Shown here: positions 7,418 through 15,474 of the stretch, piece by piece
How positions within the stretch are numbered: the stretch's first letter is position 1
Layout: each line of letters begins with the position of its first letter
NCBI GenBank assembly: GCA_910577165.1
Contig: CAJTLX010000002.1
Location: 89,529-153,528 of the forward strand
Direction of reading: 5' to 3'
Origin: an uncultured Lachnospiraceae bacterium
GTDB taxonomy: Bacteria > Bacillota > Clostridia > Lachnospirales > Lachnospiraceae
Length of the DNA stretch: 64,000 nt
The notes under the pieces: model-generated
What the model was told of the DNA's origin: nothing
Seen by the model: the letters and a program-made list of their open reading frames with translations, nothing else
Database searches by the model: none
Position numbers and translations under genes: made by a program

Positions 7418-9814
7418 TTACATCACCAGAACAACCTCGTTCTCCTCCTTCATCTCTTTTGCTGGCACATACGGCTGATCAAGTTTTGTCCCATTCAGAT
7501 AAAACTCTCTAAATCCACTTTCCGCGCCGCTCTCGTTCTTCACGGTAATATTAAGCTTCTTTCCTCTGAATGTCTTTGTCATCGTCATTTCTTTCCAGTT
7601 GCTTGGGATTGCTGGACATACCCACAGACCGTCAAGATCCGGGCGCATACCACAGATTCCCTCCACGCAGCCCACCATGCAGGTCGACGCTGTACCCGTC
7701 AGCCAGTGTACATGGGAACGCCCCTCAAATGGCGATTCCGTACTCTCAGTAAATTGTCCATGCACATATGGCTCAAGTTTTCTTGTATCCGCATCGTCAT
7801 TCTGGGATGCCGGGGAGCTTTCGGTAAAATACTCGAATGCGCGGTTCCCATGACCCATCAATGCTTCCGCCAGAATAATCCAGCCCTGCGGCTGCGAGAA
7901 AATACCACCGTTCTCCTTGGTGGACGGGTTGAACAAAAGTGCTAATGCACCGTCAAATGCATGATCCACATAGGATGGTGCCATCACGCGCACACCGTAT
8001 TTTGTGTTTAGCTCGCGGTGTACGGACTCCAATGCTGCCTCCGCCTGATCCTTTGTTGCCAGACCGCTGATCACTGCCCAAGACTGCGGGTTCAGCCACA
8101 TATTTGCTTCCGGATCGTGCTTGGAGCCAATAACCTGTCCATCCTCCTTAATCCCGCGAACATAGCGATCATCCTCCCAGCATTCCTTCTGGATAATCTC
8201 GCCAAGTTCTTTCTGTGTCCGATCAAGATATGCAATATATTCCGTATCATTTAGATCTTTTGCGAAACCTTTTAATACGGTCATTGCATAATATAACTGC
8301 ATTGCCACAAATGTGGACTCGCCCTTCTTGCCAAGGCGCAGACAGTCATTCCAATCCGCGTGCAGACCAGCTGGCATTTTATGGTCGCCAAGACGCTCCA
8401 TCGAGAACTGGATCGCGCGTTTTAAGTGGTCATAAACCGTGCCCTCTTCCTTGTTCGCATAAGGAATTACTTCGGTGATAAATTCTTTATTTCCAGATTC
8501 TGATACATATTTCCAAATAGTTGGGAATAACCAGAGTGCATCGTCGGCACGGTATGCCGGATGCCCTGTCGCACGTACATAGGAATCATCGTCCGGTGTA
8601 TCTTCATGCCCTGCATTGTGATCATATTTTACTAGCGGAAGCCCGCCACCATTATTGACCTGCGCAGAAAGCATAAAACGGATCTGTTTTTCCGCCATCG
8701 CCGGATCGAGATGGATAATGCCCTGGATATCCTGCACAGTATCGCGGTAGCCGTAGCCGTTGCGCTGCCCGCAGTAGGTGAACGAAGCCGCCCTCGACCA
8801 GGTGAAGGTGATAAAGCACTGGTAAGCATTCCAGGTATTTACCATGCTGTTAAATGCCGCGTCCGGCGTATTAACCTGGAAATTTGCAAGCTTAGCGTGC
8901 CAGTAATCAATCAGCTCCTGCTTCTCCCTCTCCACAACGCTAAGATCCTCATAGCCCTCCACAATCCTTTTTGCTGCGGACGGAGTATTCTGACCCAGAA
9001 TAAATGCGATCTCCTTCGTTTCTCCAGGCGCAAGAGTCAGCGCGGTATGCAGCGCGCCGCAGCCGTTCGTGTTGTAATTAAGGACATTATCGCATTCGCC
9101 GTTCTCCACTGCTACCGGGTTGCCATAAGTGTGATAATTTCCGATAAATGCTGCCTTGTCCCCATTGTAGGAGGTTACAGGCGCACCTGCCAACGCGAAG
9201 AATCTCTCCCTCCAATTGCTCCCCTCCTTGTTCTTCCCGCAATTCTCATTAATCGTTTGGACAATCATATTATTATTTTTAAAATAGGTTCTTGTGATAA
9301 ATAGCGTGTACTGCAAATTTACCTGATCCTGCTCATAATTGCTGTCGTTTGTAAATTCTGCATAACCGAACGCAGAAATTTTGCGCACTCTGTCCGTTGT
9401 GTTTGTAATTTTCGCGCGCCATACCTCGTAGGTCTTATCAAGCGGTACATAGTAAAGCACTTCCGAATGGATGCCCGCATAATCTGCTGCCATATTTGTA
9501 TAGGCGGTTCCGTGACGGCACTCGCTTACATATGTATCAAGCGGCTTTGCCACTGGTTGCCAGGAAGCCGACCAAAAATCCTTCGACTCGTCGTCCCGCA
9601 GATAGACATAGCGTCCCGGTGTATCATCACTGTTGAAATGATAGCGGATAATGCGCCCGTTCGCGCCGCTTTTTACAAAGCTGTAGCCCCCCGCATTGTT
9701 TGAGATGATCGCGCCGTAAGCCGGGGAACCCAGATAGTTCGCCCATGGTGCCGGAGTGTTCGGCTTTGTGATTACATACTCTTTGCTCACCTCATCAAAA
9801 TACCCATAATTCAT
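7418..9814 (-). CDS. Glycoside hydrolase family 94 disaccharide phosphorylase
   Basis: The 798-aa protein is a full-length GH94 inverting phosphorylase, which splits a beta-linked disaccharide with phosphate into an alpha-sugar-1-phosphate and a monosaccharide in the cytoplasm. It opens with YGYFDEVSKEYVITKPNTPA and contains NNAGGYSF, an N-terminal beta-sandwich, then an alpha6/alpha6 barrel. The catalytic Asp is in ADWNDCL (Asp490, the position expected in cellobiose phosphorylases). The text RYVYLRDDESKDFW and SASWQPVAKPLD resembles N,N'-diacetylchitobiose or cellobionate phosphorylases at least as much as classical cellobiose phosphorylases, so substrate is left open. GGAG precedes the ATG. 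No transporter lies beside it. Confidence 0.85.
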   Translation of the reverse strand: MNYGYFDEVSKEYVITKPNTPAPWANYLGSPAYGAIISNNAGGYSFVKSGANGRIIRYHFNSDDTPGRYVYLRDDESKDFWSASWQPVAKPLDTYVSECRHGTAYTNMAADYAGIHSEVLYYVPLDKTYEVWRAKITNTTDRVRKISAFGYAEFTNDSNYEQDQVNLQYTLFITRTYFKNNNMIVQTINENCGKNKEGSNWRERFFALAGAPVTSYNGDKAAFIGNYHTYGNPVAVENGECDNVLNYNTNGCGALHTALTLAPGETKEIAFILGQNTPSAAKRIVEGYEDLSVVEREKQELIDYWHAKLANFQVNTPDAAFNSMVNTWNAYQCFITFTWSRAASFTYCGQRNGYGYRDTVQDIQGIIHLDPAMAEKQIRFMLSAQVNNGGGLPLVKYDHNAGHEDTPDDDSYVRATGHPAYRADDALWLFPTIWKYVSESGNKEFITEVIPYANKEEGTVYDHLKRAIQFSMERLGDHKMPAGLHADWNDCLRLGKKGESTFVAMQLYYAMTVLKGFAKDLNDTEYIAYLDRTQKELGEIIQKECWEDDRYVRGIKEDGQVIGSKHDPEANMWLNPQSWAVISGLATKDQAEAALESVHRELNTKYGVRVMAPSYVDHAFDGALALLFNPSTKENGGIFSQPQGWIILAEALMGHGNRAFEYFTESSPASQNDDADTRKLEPYVHGQFTESTESPFEGRSHVHWLTGTASTCMVGCVEGICGMRPDLDGLWVCPAIPSNWKEMTMTKTFRGKKLNITVKNESGAESGFREFYLNGTKLDQPYVPAKEMKEENEVVLVM

Positions 9815-9830
9815 ACCTTTGTCTCCTTTT

Positions 9831-9844
9831 CGAAATCGTTTTCG
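9831..9844 (-). promoter_or_regulatory. Palindromic operator (LacI/CcpA-like) before GH94
   Basis: CGAAATCGTTTTCG is a palindrome (CGAAA-N4-TTTCG on the minus strand) with a central CG, the usual look of LacI-family operators. It lies directly upstream of the ribosome site, inside the transcribed leader, so it would act as a roadblock or promoter-proximal operator. Confidence 0.4.
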
Positions 9845-9972
9845 TTACCTGCTGAAATAATCCCCTATGGGCGGTTGGTTATCTGGCACTGTGCTAGGCC
9901 TTCACTTTCTGCTGATCCTTGCTGCTATCCTGACCGCCGCCGTAAAAGCTTAGCAAGCATTCCGATACTCTT

Positions 9973-10001
9973 ATTGTATATGTTTTTTTTAAAATATGCA
10001 A
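9973..10001 (-). promoter_or_regulatory. Promoter of the GH94 gene
   Basis: On the minus strand TTGCAT (9996-10001) and TACAAT (9973-9978) are separated by 17 bases, giving a leader of about 150 nt. It overlaps the start of the DUF4143-type pseudogene on the other strand. Confidence 0.5.
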
Positions 10002-10024
10002 TGGTTTTTTTTATTTTCTTAAAG

Positions 10025-10851
10025 GTTTTCGTAAAAGCAAGTTCTCTATTGTGCCACCATATGTATCCGCCGCTGTGGGAAATCCTATCTCCTTTTTCAT
10101 CTGTTTAAAAACCATCTTTTAGAAAATAATGTAGCGAAAGACCATATTATTGAGATTGCCTTCGACAGCTATGAAAACAAACAGTACCGTAATCCGGAAA
10201 TCCTGTACCCATTTTTAAAATCCCAAATTAAGGATAATGCAATGTACTATATCCTTTTAGATGAAATTCAGCTTTTGGATGAATTTGAATCTGTTCTAAA
10301 TGGGCTAATCCGCATCCCAAATATTGATGTTTATGTGACCGGAAGCAACGCGCTTCCTCTCCCGTGATATTGTTACGGAATTTCGTGGGCGGGGCGATGA
10401 ATTATTGATGCAGCCGCTTTCCTTTGCGGAATTTATGTCTGTCTACAATAGCCGCCAATACGATGCCTGGAATGAATATATTCTGTATGGTGGTTTGCCG
10501 CTGATCCTCCTTCTGCCCACCCCGAAACAAAAAACGGAATTTCTCAAGAACCTTTTTCGTGAAACCTATATCAACGCCCTGATTGGCAGGCACAATATTA
10601 AAAACAAAAACGAATTTGAGGAATTAATCGATATTTTATCCTCCAGAATTGGTTCTCTGACCAACCCGAAAAAACTCGCAGATACCTTCCGGAGCAAAAA
10701 GCAAAAAAGCATCGCTGTGAATACAATCAAAAACTATCTGGAGTACCTTTGTGATGCATTTATTGTAAACCGAGCAATTCGCTATAATATCAAAGAGCAT
10801 AAATATATTGACACCCCACAAAAATATTATTTTAAGGGCGGACAGCCCTGA
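10025..10851 (+). pseudogene. Decayed AAA_14/DUF4143-type ATPase gene
   Basis: Conceptual translation across frames reads like the common archaeal/bacterial AAA_14-DUF4143 ATPases. A Walker A remnant IRRCGKSYLLF lies at 10065-10097. Then come HIIEIAFDSYENKQYRN, the Walker B region YYILLDEIQLLDEFE and the sensor VYVTGSNA. A frameshift follows near 10351-10361 (stop TGA at 10365), after which LSRDIVTEFRGRGDE resumes in a new frame. The C-terminal EYILYGGLP and YLEYLCDAFIVNRA parts are readable from 10405. The product stops early, within what should be the DUF4143 domain, exactly where repeat D begins. The usual Gly of the Walker A loop is also lost. It is non-functional as it stands. Confidence 0.8.
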
Positions 10852-10903
10852 TATATGATACAAGCAAACTGCTCCCCGCCTCTATAGGCGGGGAATTTCC
10901 TGC
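10838..10903 (+). repeat. Repeat family D, copy D1
   Basis: The core TGATACAAGCAAACTGCTC at 10857-10875 is followed by a strong hairpin CCCCGCC/GGCGGGG. It matches the copy at 15297-15338 with scattered differences. The left flank GGCGGACAGCCC falls inside the last codons of the broken ATPase reading frame, as if the element had inserted there. Confidence 0.5.
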
Positions 10904-10923
10904 TGCAAAAGATTAATCTCCCT

Positions 10924-11676
10924 TTACGCCCAATCCTTCCGCCGATACAAAACAGCCCCTATAAGTGTGCAAACCACCGCCACGCCTCCGAGAACCAATA
11001 TTTCCATTTTGTGCGCGCCAAGCCGCTCGCCGGAGAAAATCCCCTGCATCAGGTCAACCGCATAGGTCATCGGCAAAAATTTTGCGATTTTTTTCATCGT
11101 TTCCGGAAACATTATATCCGGTATTGTCGCGCCGGATAAAAACAGCATAACAAAATAAAAAAGATAGCAGAGCAGACTCGCACTTTTTAAATCGCGCCCA
11201 ATTGCCGTAAAGAGAAATCCCATGGAAAACATTGCTGCCACGGAAAATAATATACTTACCAAAATTTGGAAAAAACCTCCGAAAATTTGGATATGATAAA
11301 AAAGTTTTCCGGCAATTAGCAAAATGAAGATGCCAATCAACGTCATGATAAAATTCACTAACACCTGTGCTGATATAATCTTTTTCTTTCCGGCGGGCGT
11401 AGCATCAAACCTTTTGTAAATTTTCTTCTCTTTATAACCCGAAAGGGTTAGTGGGAGTGACATTAATCCTGTGACCCCCGTCACCATAACCGCATATGCG
11501 GGCACGGAAACATCCATCATCCCAACTGCTGCTCCCGCATAAACTGGTTTATTTCCATAAATCCCGCCGAATAAAAGAAGCATCAGAAATGGAAACACAA
11601 GGGTAAAGAAAAAACTAAAAAAATCCCGTGCAAACAAACGCAATTCTATTTTTAAAATCACAGCAAACTGTTTCAT
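10924..11676 (-). CDS. ABC-2 type transporter permease
   Basis: This 250-aa integral membrane protein has about six helices. The layout is an N-terminal cytoplasmic start (MKQFAVILKIELRLF), a first helix pair flanking a soluble loop, then a cluster of four helices and a C-terminal YRRKDWA tail. It is the membrane partner of the ATPase encoded immediately upstream, whose stop overlaps this ATG (ATGA), so the two are translationally coupled. A longer frame reaching 11757 lies within the ATPase gene and is rejected. ABC-2 systems of this type export antibiotics, peptides or lipids. The substrate is unknown, but the neighbouring LytTR/DUF3021 pair suggests regulated immunity or drug efflux. Confidence 0.85.
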   Translation of the reverse strand: MKQFAVILKIELRLFARDFFSFFFTLVFPFLMLLLFGGIYGNKPVYAGAAVGMMDVSVPAYAVMVTGVTGLMSLPLTLSGYKEKKIYKRFDATPAGKKKIISAQVLVNFIMTLIGIFILLIAGKLFYHIQIFGGFFQILVSILFSVAAMFSMGFLFTAIGRDLKSASLLCYLFYFVMLFLSGATIPDIMFPETMKKIAKFLPMTYAVDLMQGIFSGERLGAHKMEILVLGGVAVVCTLIGAVLYRRKDWA

Positions 11677-12446
11677 AATATCCCCTCCATTGTAAGCCCC
11701 GTTGTTTTTGGTGCGATCATAAAATAAAGTTTTTCCAGTGTACAGTCTTCCTCCCATTCTTCCTGCGGAACGGATTCCTTTACATATACACGAAATTCCT
11801 GCTGTGTTCCGAAAAATCGCTGCCTGCCTTTTTCGAGATAAAGGATTTTATCGGCAAGTGCCTGCACTTCATCCAGATAATGGGAAACCATAAGCATAGT
11901 CACGCCGCCCTCACGGATCTTTTCAAAGCTAATCCACATATTTTGCCTTACTTCGGGGTCAAGTCCAGTGGTCAATTCATCCAGAATCAAAAGCTTTGGA
12001 CGACCTATCAGGGAGAGCAAGATGGACAATCGCTGTTTTTCCCCGCCGGACAATTTATGGATCGGTCTTTTTCTTTTTTCTGCAAGTCCCAACTGCGTCA
12101 GCAACAAATTCCAGTCCGCTGGTCTTTCGTAAAAACCCGCAAATAATTCGCATATTTCCCCAACCTTGATTTTTAAAGGATATTCCGCCTCCTGTAACTG
12201 AATCCCCATTGCTTTGTAAATTTCACTGCGCTGCATCCACGGATCTTTTTCAAATACCCGGATACGCCCGCCATCCGGTTTCCGCAAGCCCTCGATGCAC
12301 TCCACCGTTGAGGTTTTCCCGGAGCCGTTCGATCCGATCACGGCTATAATTTCACCGGGGAATACTGAAAATGAAACGTCCTGTACCGCACGTATGCTTT
12401 TATATGACAGGTTTAAATTTTCTACTTGTATAATGGGTTGTAACAT
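11673..12446 (-). CDS. ABC transporter ATP-binding protein (ABC-2 exporter)
   Basis: The 257-aa ATPase energises the coupled ABC-2 permease. Walker A is GSNGSGKTS (about residues 37-45), the signature is LSGGEKQRL, Walker B is LLILDELTTGLDP, and the switch His is in MVSHYLDE. In Walker B the usual DEPT is DELT, a small deviation that some drug-export ATPases tolerate. A C-terminal extension after residue 215 is typical of the CcmA/DrrA-like group. TAGGAGG precedes the ATG. The gene is divergent from the LytTR regulator at 12733, and repeat B1 lies in the upstream region. Confidence 0.88.
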   Translation of the reverse strand: MLQPIIQVENLNLSYKSIRAVQDVSFSVFPGEIIAVIGSNGSGKTSTVECIEGLRKPDGGRIRVFEKDPWMQRSEIYKAMGIQLQEAEYPLKIKVGEICELFAGFYERPADWNLLLTQLGLAEKRKRPIHKLSGGEKQRLSILLSLIGRPKLLILDELTTGLDPEVRQNMWISFEKIREGGVTMLMVSHYLDEVQALADKILYLEKGRQRFFGTQQEFRVYVKESVPQEEWEEDCTLEKLYFMIAPKTTGLTMEGIL

Positions 12447-12462
12447 ATTAATCCTCCTATTT

Positions 12463-12570
12463 TAAGTTCCGCATATCCCCTCCCAGCACCTAATACCTAA
12501 GAAGGAAATTTCTGTCCGCATAGCTCCCAGAAATTTCCTTATGGCACTGTCCGAGATTTTACTGTTTTTT
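12463..12570 (-). repeat. Intergenic repeat family B, copy B1
   Basis: AGTTCCGCATATCCCC starts the element. The central hairpin has arms AAGGAAATTTCTG and CAGAAATTTCCTT around a loop reading GGAGCTATGCGGA on the minus strand. The loop matches that of the copy at 63.9 kb (GAAGCCATACGGA), while the stems differ but remain paired. The outer stem is degraded. The element sits in the 5' region of the ABC ATPase gene. Confidence 0.55.
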
Positions 12571-12701
12571 AGTTTCTTGGTTATTGGCATTTTATAATAA
12601 TTTTTTGACGACAACAACCCGTTTGGGGGAAGTGGCAGACTAGGGTGCGCAAGAGGTCGGATTTCGTGTTTAAAATGCACGCAATTTTCTTTTCGACGTG
12701 T

Positions 12702-12707
12702 TATAAT
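12702..12707 (+). promoter_or_regulatory. -10 element of the LytTR operon
   Basis: A perfect TATAAT lies 26 bases before the ATG at 12733, with GGAAGGAGG between them. No good -35 element is visible at 17 bases, as expected for an activator-dependent promoter, perhaps one driven by the LytTR protein itself. Confidence 0.4.
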
Positions 12708-12732
12708 TGAAGGGAAGGAGGAAGAAAGTTCT

Positions 12733-13182
12733 ATGAAAGTGGACTGCAAGATTAGTGCGGAGTATAAAGAACCCTATGCGGTTCTTCATATCAATAAAAT
12801 GACCCCGAAGGTTGCACAGATTATTTCCATACTGGAAAAGGAAGGGAGGGATTCCCTGACGCTGACTGCGACGAAGGAGCGGAAAACGTATTTTATCAAA
12901 TCGGAGGATCTTTCGCTTGTGCGAACAGAGGGCAGGGATATTATCTGTTATGATAAACTAAAAAACCGGTATTTGTTGGATAAGCCATTGTATGAGTTGG
13001 AAAATACCCTCGATTTCCATTTTGTGCGCATCTCGAAATCCGCAATTGTAAATATTCTCCAAATTGACCATGTGGAGGCAAGCCTGAACGGAACCATGGA
13101 GTTGGTAATGAAAAATGGGATCACGGATTATATTTCCAGAAGTTTTCGCAAAGTTTTCAAGGAAAGGTTAGGATTGAAATGA
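12733..13182 (+). CDS. LytTR-type DNA-binding response protein
   Basis: The 149-aa protein has no receiver domain. Its C-terminal half carries the LytTR beta-sheet DNA-binding pattern: YFIKSEDLSLVRTEGRDIIC, then DFHFVRISKSAIVNILQI, then ISRSFRKVFKERLG. Such stand-alone LytTR proteins are usually held in check by a small membrane protein encoded just downstream, which fits the next gene, whose ATG overlaps this stop. GGAAGGAGG lies upstream. The pair is divergent from the ABC exporter, the usual arrangement of LytTR regulatory systems controlling their own transporter. The target is inferred from position only. Confidence 0.85.
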   Translation: MKVDCKISAEYKEPYAVLHINKMTPKVAQIISILEKEGRDSLTLTATKERKTYFIKSEDLSLVRTEGRDIICYDKLKNRYLLDKPLYELENTLDFHFVRISKSAIVNILQIDHVEASLNGTMELVMKNGITDYISRSFRKVFKERLGLK

Positions 13183-13658
13183 AGAATAACATAAAATTAT
13201 CCAGCATAAAGCTTATAATTCGATATATTTTCTACGGAATTTCATGGGGCTGCACCTGTCTTGTGGGCATATGCCTGTTTTTTTACATGAATGGCAACCG
13301 GGATTTACTGGCTCTGATATTTGAGGATTTTGGGCGGCAGGCGGTCGGCGCGATGGCGGTCGGGATTGGCTGCGGCGGAACAGCCATTATTTATCAATGG
13401 AAGCGAAGTTCCATGTTTATAAAGTCAATAATTCATTTTTGTGTTGGAATGGGCGTTTTTTATCCTGTCGCAATCTCTTTGGGGTGGATTCCATTCCATC
13501 CAGAGAAAGTTTTTCATACAATTCTGCAATTTTTATTTTCCTGTGGTATTTTTATGGCAATCTGGTTTTGTTTTTATCTGTTTAACCGAAATGAGGCGAA
13601 AAAGATCAATAAAAGGCTGCGGGAGCTTGAGAAGGAAAATACCAGCCAGGGAAGGTAA
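13179..13658 (+). CDS. DUF3021-type membrane protein (LytTR partner)
   Basis: The 159-aa protein has four hydrophobic helices (about 12-34, 45-66, 76-97 and 108-130), followed by a charged C-terminal tail (NRNEAKKINKRLRELEKE). Size, topology and its position overlapping a LytTR gene match DUF3021 proteins, which are thought to sense membrane stress and restrain or modulate the LytTR factor, by analogy with HdrM/BrsM of streptococci. The ATGA overlap indicates translational coupling. A rho-independent terminator follows. Confidence 0.75.
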   Translation: MKNNIKLSSIKLIIRYIFYGISWGCTCLVGICLFFYMNGNRDLLALIFEDFGRQAVGAMAVGIGCGGTAIIYQWKRSSMFIKSIIHFCVGMGVFYPVAISLGWIPFHPEKVFHTILQFLFSCGIFMAIWFCFYLFNRNEAKKINKRLRELEKENTSQGR

Positions 13659-13672
13659 AATCCCAGCATCCA

Positions 13673-13724
13673 TAAGGGACTGTTGCACAAAAACATGGCT
13701 AAAGCAGCAGCCCCTTTTTATCCC
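13673..13724 (+). terminator. Terminator after the LytTR/DUF3021 operon
   Basis: AAGGGACTGTTGC pairs with GCAGCAGCCCCTT around a loop of about 20 bases, and TTTTATC follows. Confidence 0.55.
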
Positions 13725-13784
13725 CCATTAAGGTTCCATTGGCATTAGATATTCCTATAGCCCCGGCAAGCATCCTCCACGCTT

Positions 13785-14474
13785 TTAAGGTTCCATCATT
13801 ATAATTTCCGTCAAACTGATAAAAAGTTCTTCATATTCTTTATGGTACGCTTTGCAGACTTCCTGCACATAGCCTTCCGGAAATTTTCTCAAAAATTCCT
13901 GCTCCTTTTCGATATAACATAAATACTGATAAACCCGGTCTATTCCACCAGTTTTCCCAAGCGGTTCTGTTATGGGGTATGCCAGAAGCAAATGATCTTT
14001 ATGCGGGGCAAAACGGGCATCATAGTGCAGGAAAAATTTTGGCATTTCTTCAACCATTGTATCATGTAATGCCAGACTCCCGTAATCGGAAAAATTTTCC
14101 ATAATCTTGTTATATAGCTGATTTGCCGCTTTTGCCTTTTGTACCACAAGCTCATAACCGCGCTGATAGGCATTGGAGGCGGGGATTTTTTCGGTTTTTT
14201 GTATTTTGGTGTCCGTTTTTGAAAAACTGTCCAAAATCTCACCATCCATTTCTACGGAATCTTCATATTCCCGAATGCAATAGAGGATCGCTTCCATCAA
14301 TGTCTGCGCGCATTCGTTTGTGATGGAACTGCTCTCAAAACTTGTATATTTTTCTGCAAGCCTAGAAAGCAGTGGGAGCAATTCTTCCAAAGGATAATCG
14401 GGTTCTGTTTTTTCTGCAAATTCTTTCCCCATTTTTTCTATTTCTCCTTCCGATAATGTCAAGCCCCAAATCAT
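13785..14474 (-). CDS. DUF6179-like hypothetical protein
   Basis: This 229-aa soluble helical protein begins WGLTLSEGEIEKM and has KYTSFESSSITNECAQTLMEAILYCI, resembling the N-terminal half of DUF6179 proteins common in Lachnospiraceae. Those are often twice this length, so this may be a short form. The start is unsure: an in-frame ATG at 14432 has GGAAGGAG upstream, but the conserved WGL segment argues for the ATG at 14474. It follows the DUF6323-type gene on the same strand after 139 bp, and the two families commonly occur together. Function is unknown, and no catalytic motif is evident. Confidence 0.55.
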   Translation of the reverse strand: MIWGLTLSEGEIEKMGKEFAEKTEPDYPLEELLPLLSRLAEKYTSFESSSITNECAQTLMEAILYCIREYEDSVEMDGEILDSFSKTDTKIQKTEKIPASNAYQRGYELVVQKAKAANQLYNKIMENFSDYGSLALHDTMVEEMPKFFLHYDARFAPHKDHLLLAYPITEPLGKTGGIDRVYQYLCYIEKEQEFLRKFPEGYVQEVCKAYHKEYEELFISLTEIIMMEP

Positions 14475-14613
14475 CGATTTTTCAGGCTTTTTTAATCGCT
14501 GCCTTTTTTATCGACTATACTGTTTATTTCTCTGGTAAAATAATTAATGAGGATAATCAAAATTTGTATACCCACACTACTAACACAATTTAATTAAAAT
14601 TTGTACACTCGCA

Positions 14614-15141
14614 CTACTGGCACAATTCATTTAATGCCACAAGAAATTCCCCGTGGCTCCAATGTGGCAAAAAATCAAACTGCCCGCATTCCCGGTAACC
14701 GCCGCTTTCCTGATATCCTCTGTAACCCGCACGAATTGCCTGAGCAAATAAATCAAGGCAGGTTCCCTCCAGATAATCCAAATCTCCACAGCATACTTCA
14801 TCATATTGTTGCCGCATAAATGCAATTAGTTCATCGTCCGTAATCTCATCATTCATCTCATTTTTATACAGATAAAAAATCTCTGTGAGCCTGCCCAAGA
14901 TCTCATCCCATTCCCCTGCATTCACATAGTCAGAATCACAGAATGCATAGATAAGTTTCGTTAGTATCCCCGCGCCAAATTCTACCCGTCCCTCATTTCT
15001 CAACGCTTCATTTCGCCTCTCCATCAATTTCAATGCCCCGTCCTTTGTCAGTGAAAGTCCGAATTTTTCGGTGTACTCGTTCGCCTCGTACAGTTTTATC
15101 CAGCCCTCCTGCCCATTAAGATATCCCAACCAATCTTTCAT
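14614..15141 (-). CDS. DUF6323-like hypothetical protein
   Basis: The 175-aa protein has FGLSLTKDGALKLMERRNEA, GRVEFGAGILTKLIYAFCDS and DDELIAFMRQQYDEVCCGDL, a pattern I associate with DUF6323 proteins of Lachnospiraceae. It is soluble and helical. I chose the ATG at 15141 because GGGGGAA lies 7 bases upstream; the longer frame runs through the hairpin-rich region at 15.2 kb. It is the likely first gene of a two-gene unit with the DUF6179-like gene. The job is unknown; the family pairing is conserved but not explained. Confidence 0.6.
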   Translation of the reverse strand: MKDWLGYLNGQEGWIKLYEANEYTEKFGLSLTKDGALKLMERRNEALRNEGRVEFGAGILTKLIYAFCDSDYVNAGEWDEILGRLTEIFYLYKNEMNDEITDDELIAFMRQQYDEVCCGDLDYLEGTCLDLFAQAIRAGYRGYQESGGYRECGQFDFLPHWSHGEFLVALNELCQ

Positions 15142-15178
15142 AAGCTTTTCCCCCTTAGAGTTTCCTGATTTAACTAAG

Positions 15179-15206
15179 TTCAAGAACGCCTCTGGTATTC
15201 TTGCGG
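15179..15206. repeat. Repeat family C, copy C1
   Basis: A hairpin of CAAGAACGCC and GGTATTCTTG with a three-base loop (TCT). The reverse complement matches the copy at 53616-53641 at all but three positions, and the arms remain mostly paired. It lies in the leader of the DUF6323-like gene. Confidence 0.45.
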
Positions 15207-15352
15207 GGCGCACGTCGTGCTTTACACGACAACCTTCTTATGCGCGCCCCTGTAATCCGCCAAAGACTATCAGATGGGGGAAACAGTCCCGCCACTGATA
15301 CAGGTAAGCTGCTCAACGCCTATAGAGGCGGGAACCCTCCCCATCTGATAGG
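15206..15352. other. Highly structured intergenic region
   Basis: Two nested structures fill this 147-bp stretch. First, GGGGCGC pairs with GCGCCCC (15206-15250), enclosing a perfect GTCGTG/CACGAC hairpin. Second, ATCAGATGGGG pairs with CCCCATCTGAT (15269-15350), enclosing CCCGCC/GGCGGG, a GCCTATAGAGGC hairpin and repeat D2. This is more RNA-like pairing than a simple terminator needs. No open frame fits. Confidence 0.45.
15297..15338 (+). repeat. Repeat family D, copy D2
   Basis: The core TGATACAGGTAAGCTGCTC (15297-15315) and hairpin CGCCTATAGAGGCG correspond position by position to copy D1 near 10.86 kb. Most differences fall in loops or unpaired linker bases. Confidence 0.5.
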
Positions 15353-15387
15353 TATATTTTAGCCCCACCCCTAAAAAACAACAAGTC

Positions 15388-15416
15388 TTGAAAAAATTTA
15401 CTCTTTATGGTATAAT
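15388..15416 (+). promoter_or_regulatory. Promoter of the CapA-like gene
   Basis: TTGAAA (15388-15393) and a perfect TATAAT (15411-15416) are separated by 17 bases, 58 bases before the ATG. Confidence 0.7.
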
Positions 15417-15474
15417 TATAGTGGAAAAAAACCGTGCCCAGTCTGTCAGAATTATAAAAACGTGAGGATTTAAA

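Noticed and set aside
8711..9304. Long antisense open frame within the GH94 gene
   Set aside because: Fully inside a convincing GH94 coding region, with no ribosome site and a Cys/Arg/Ile-rich composition typical of a shadow frame.
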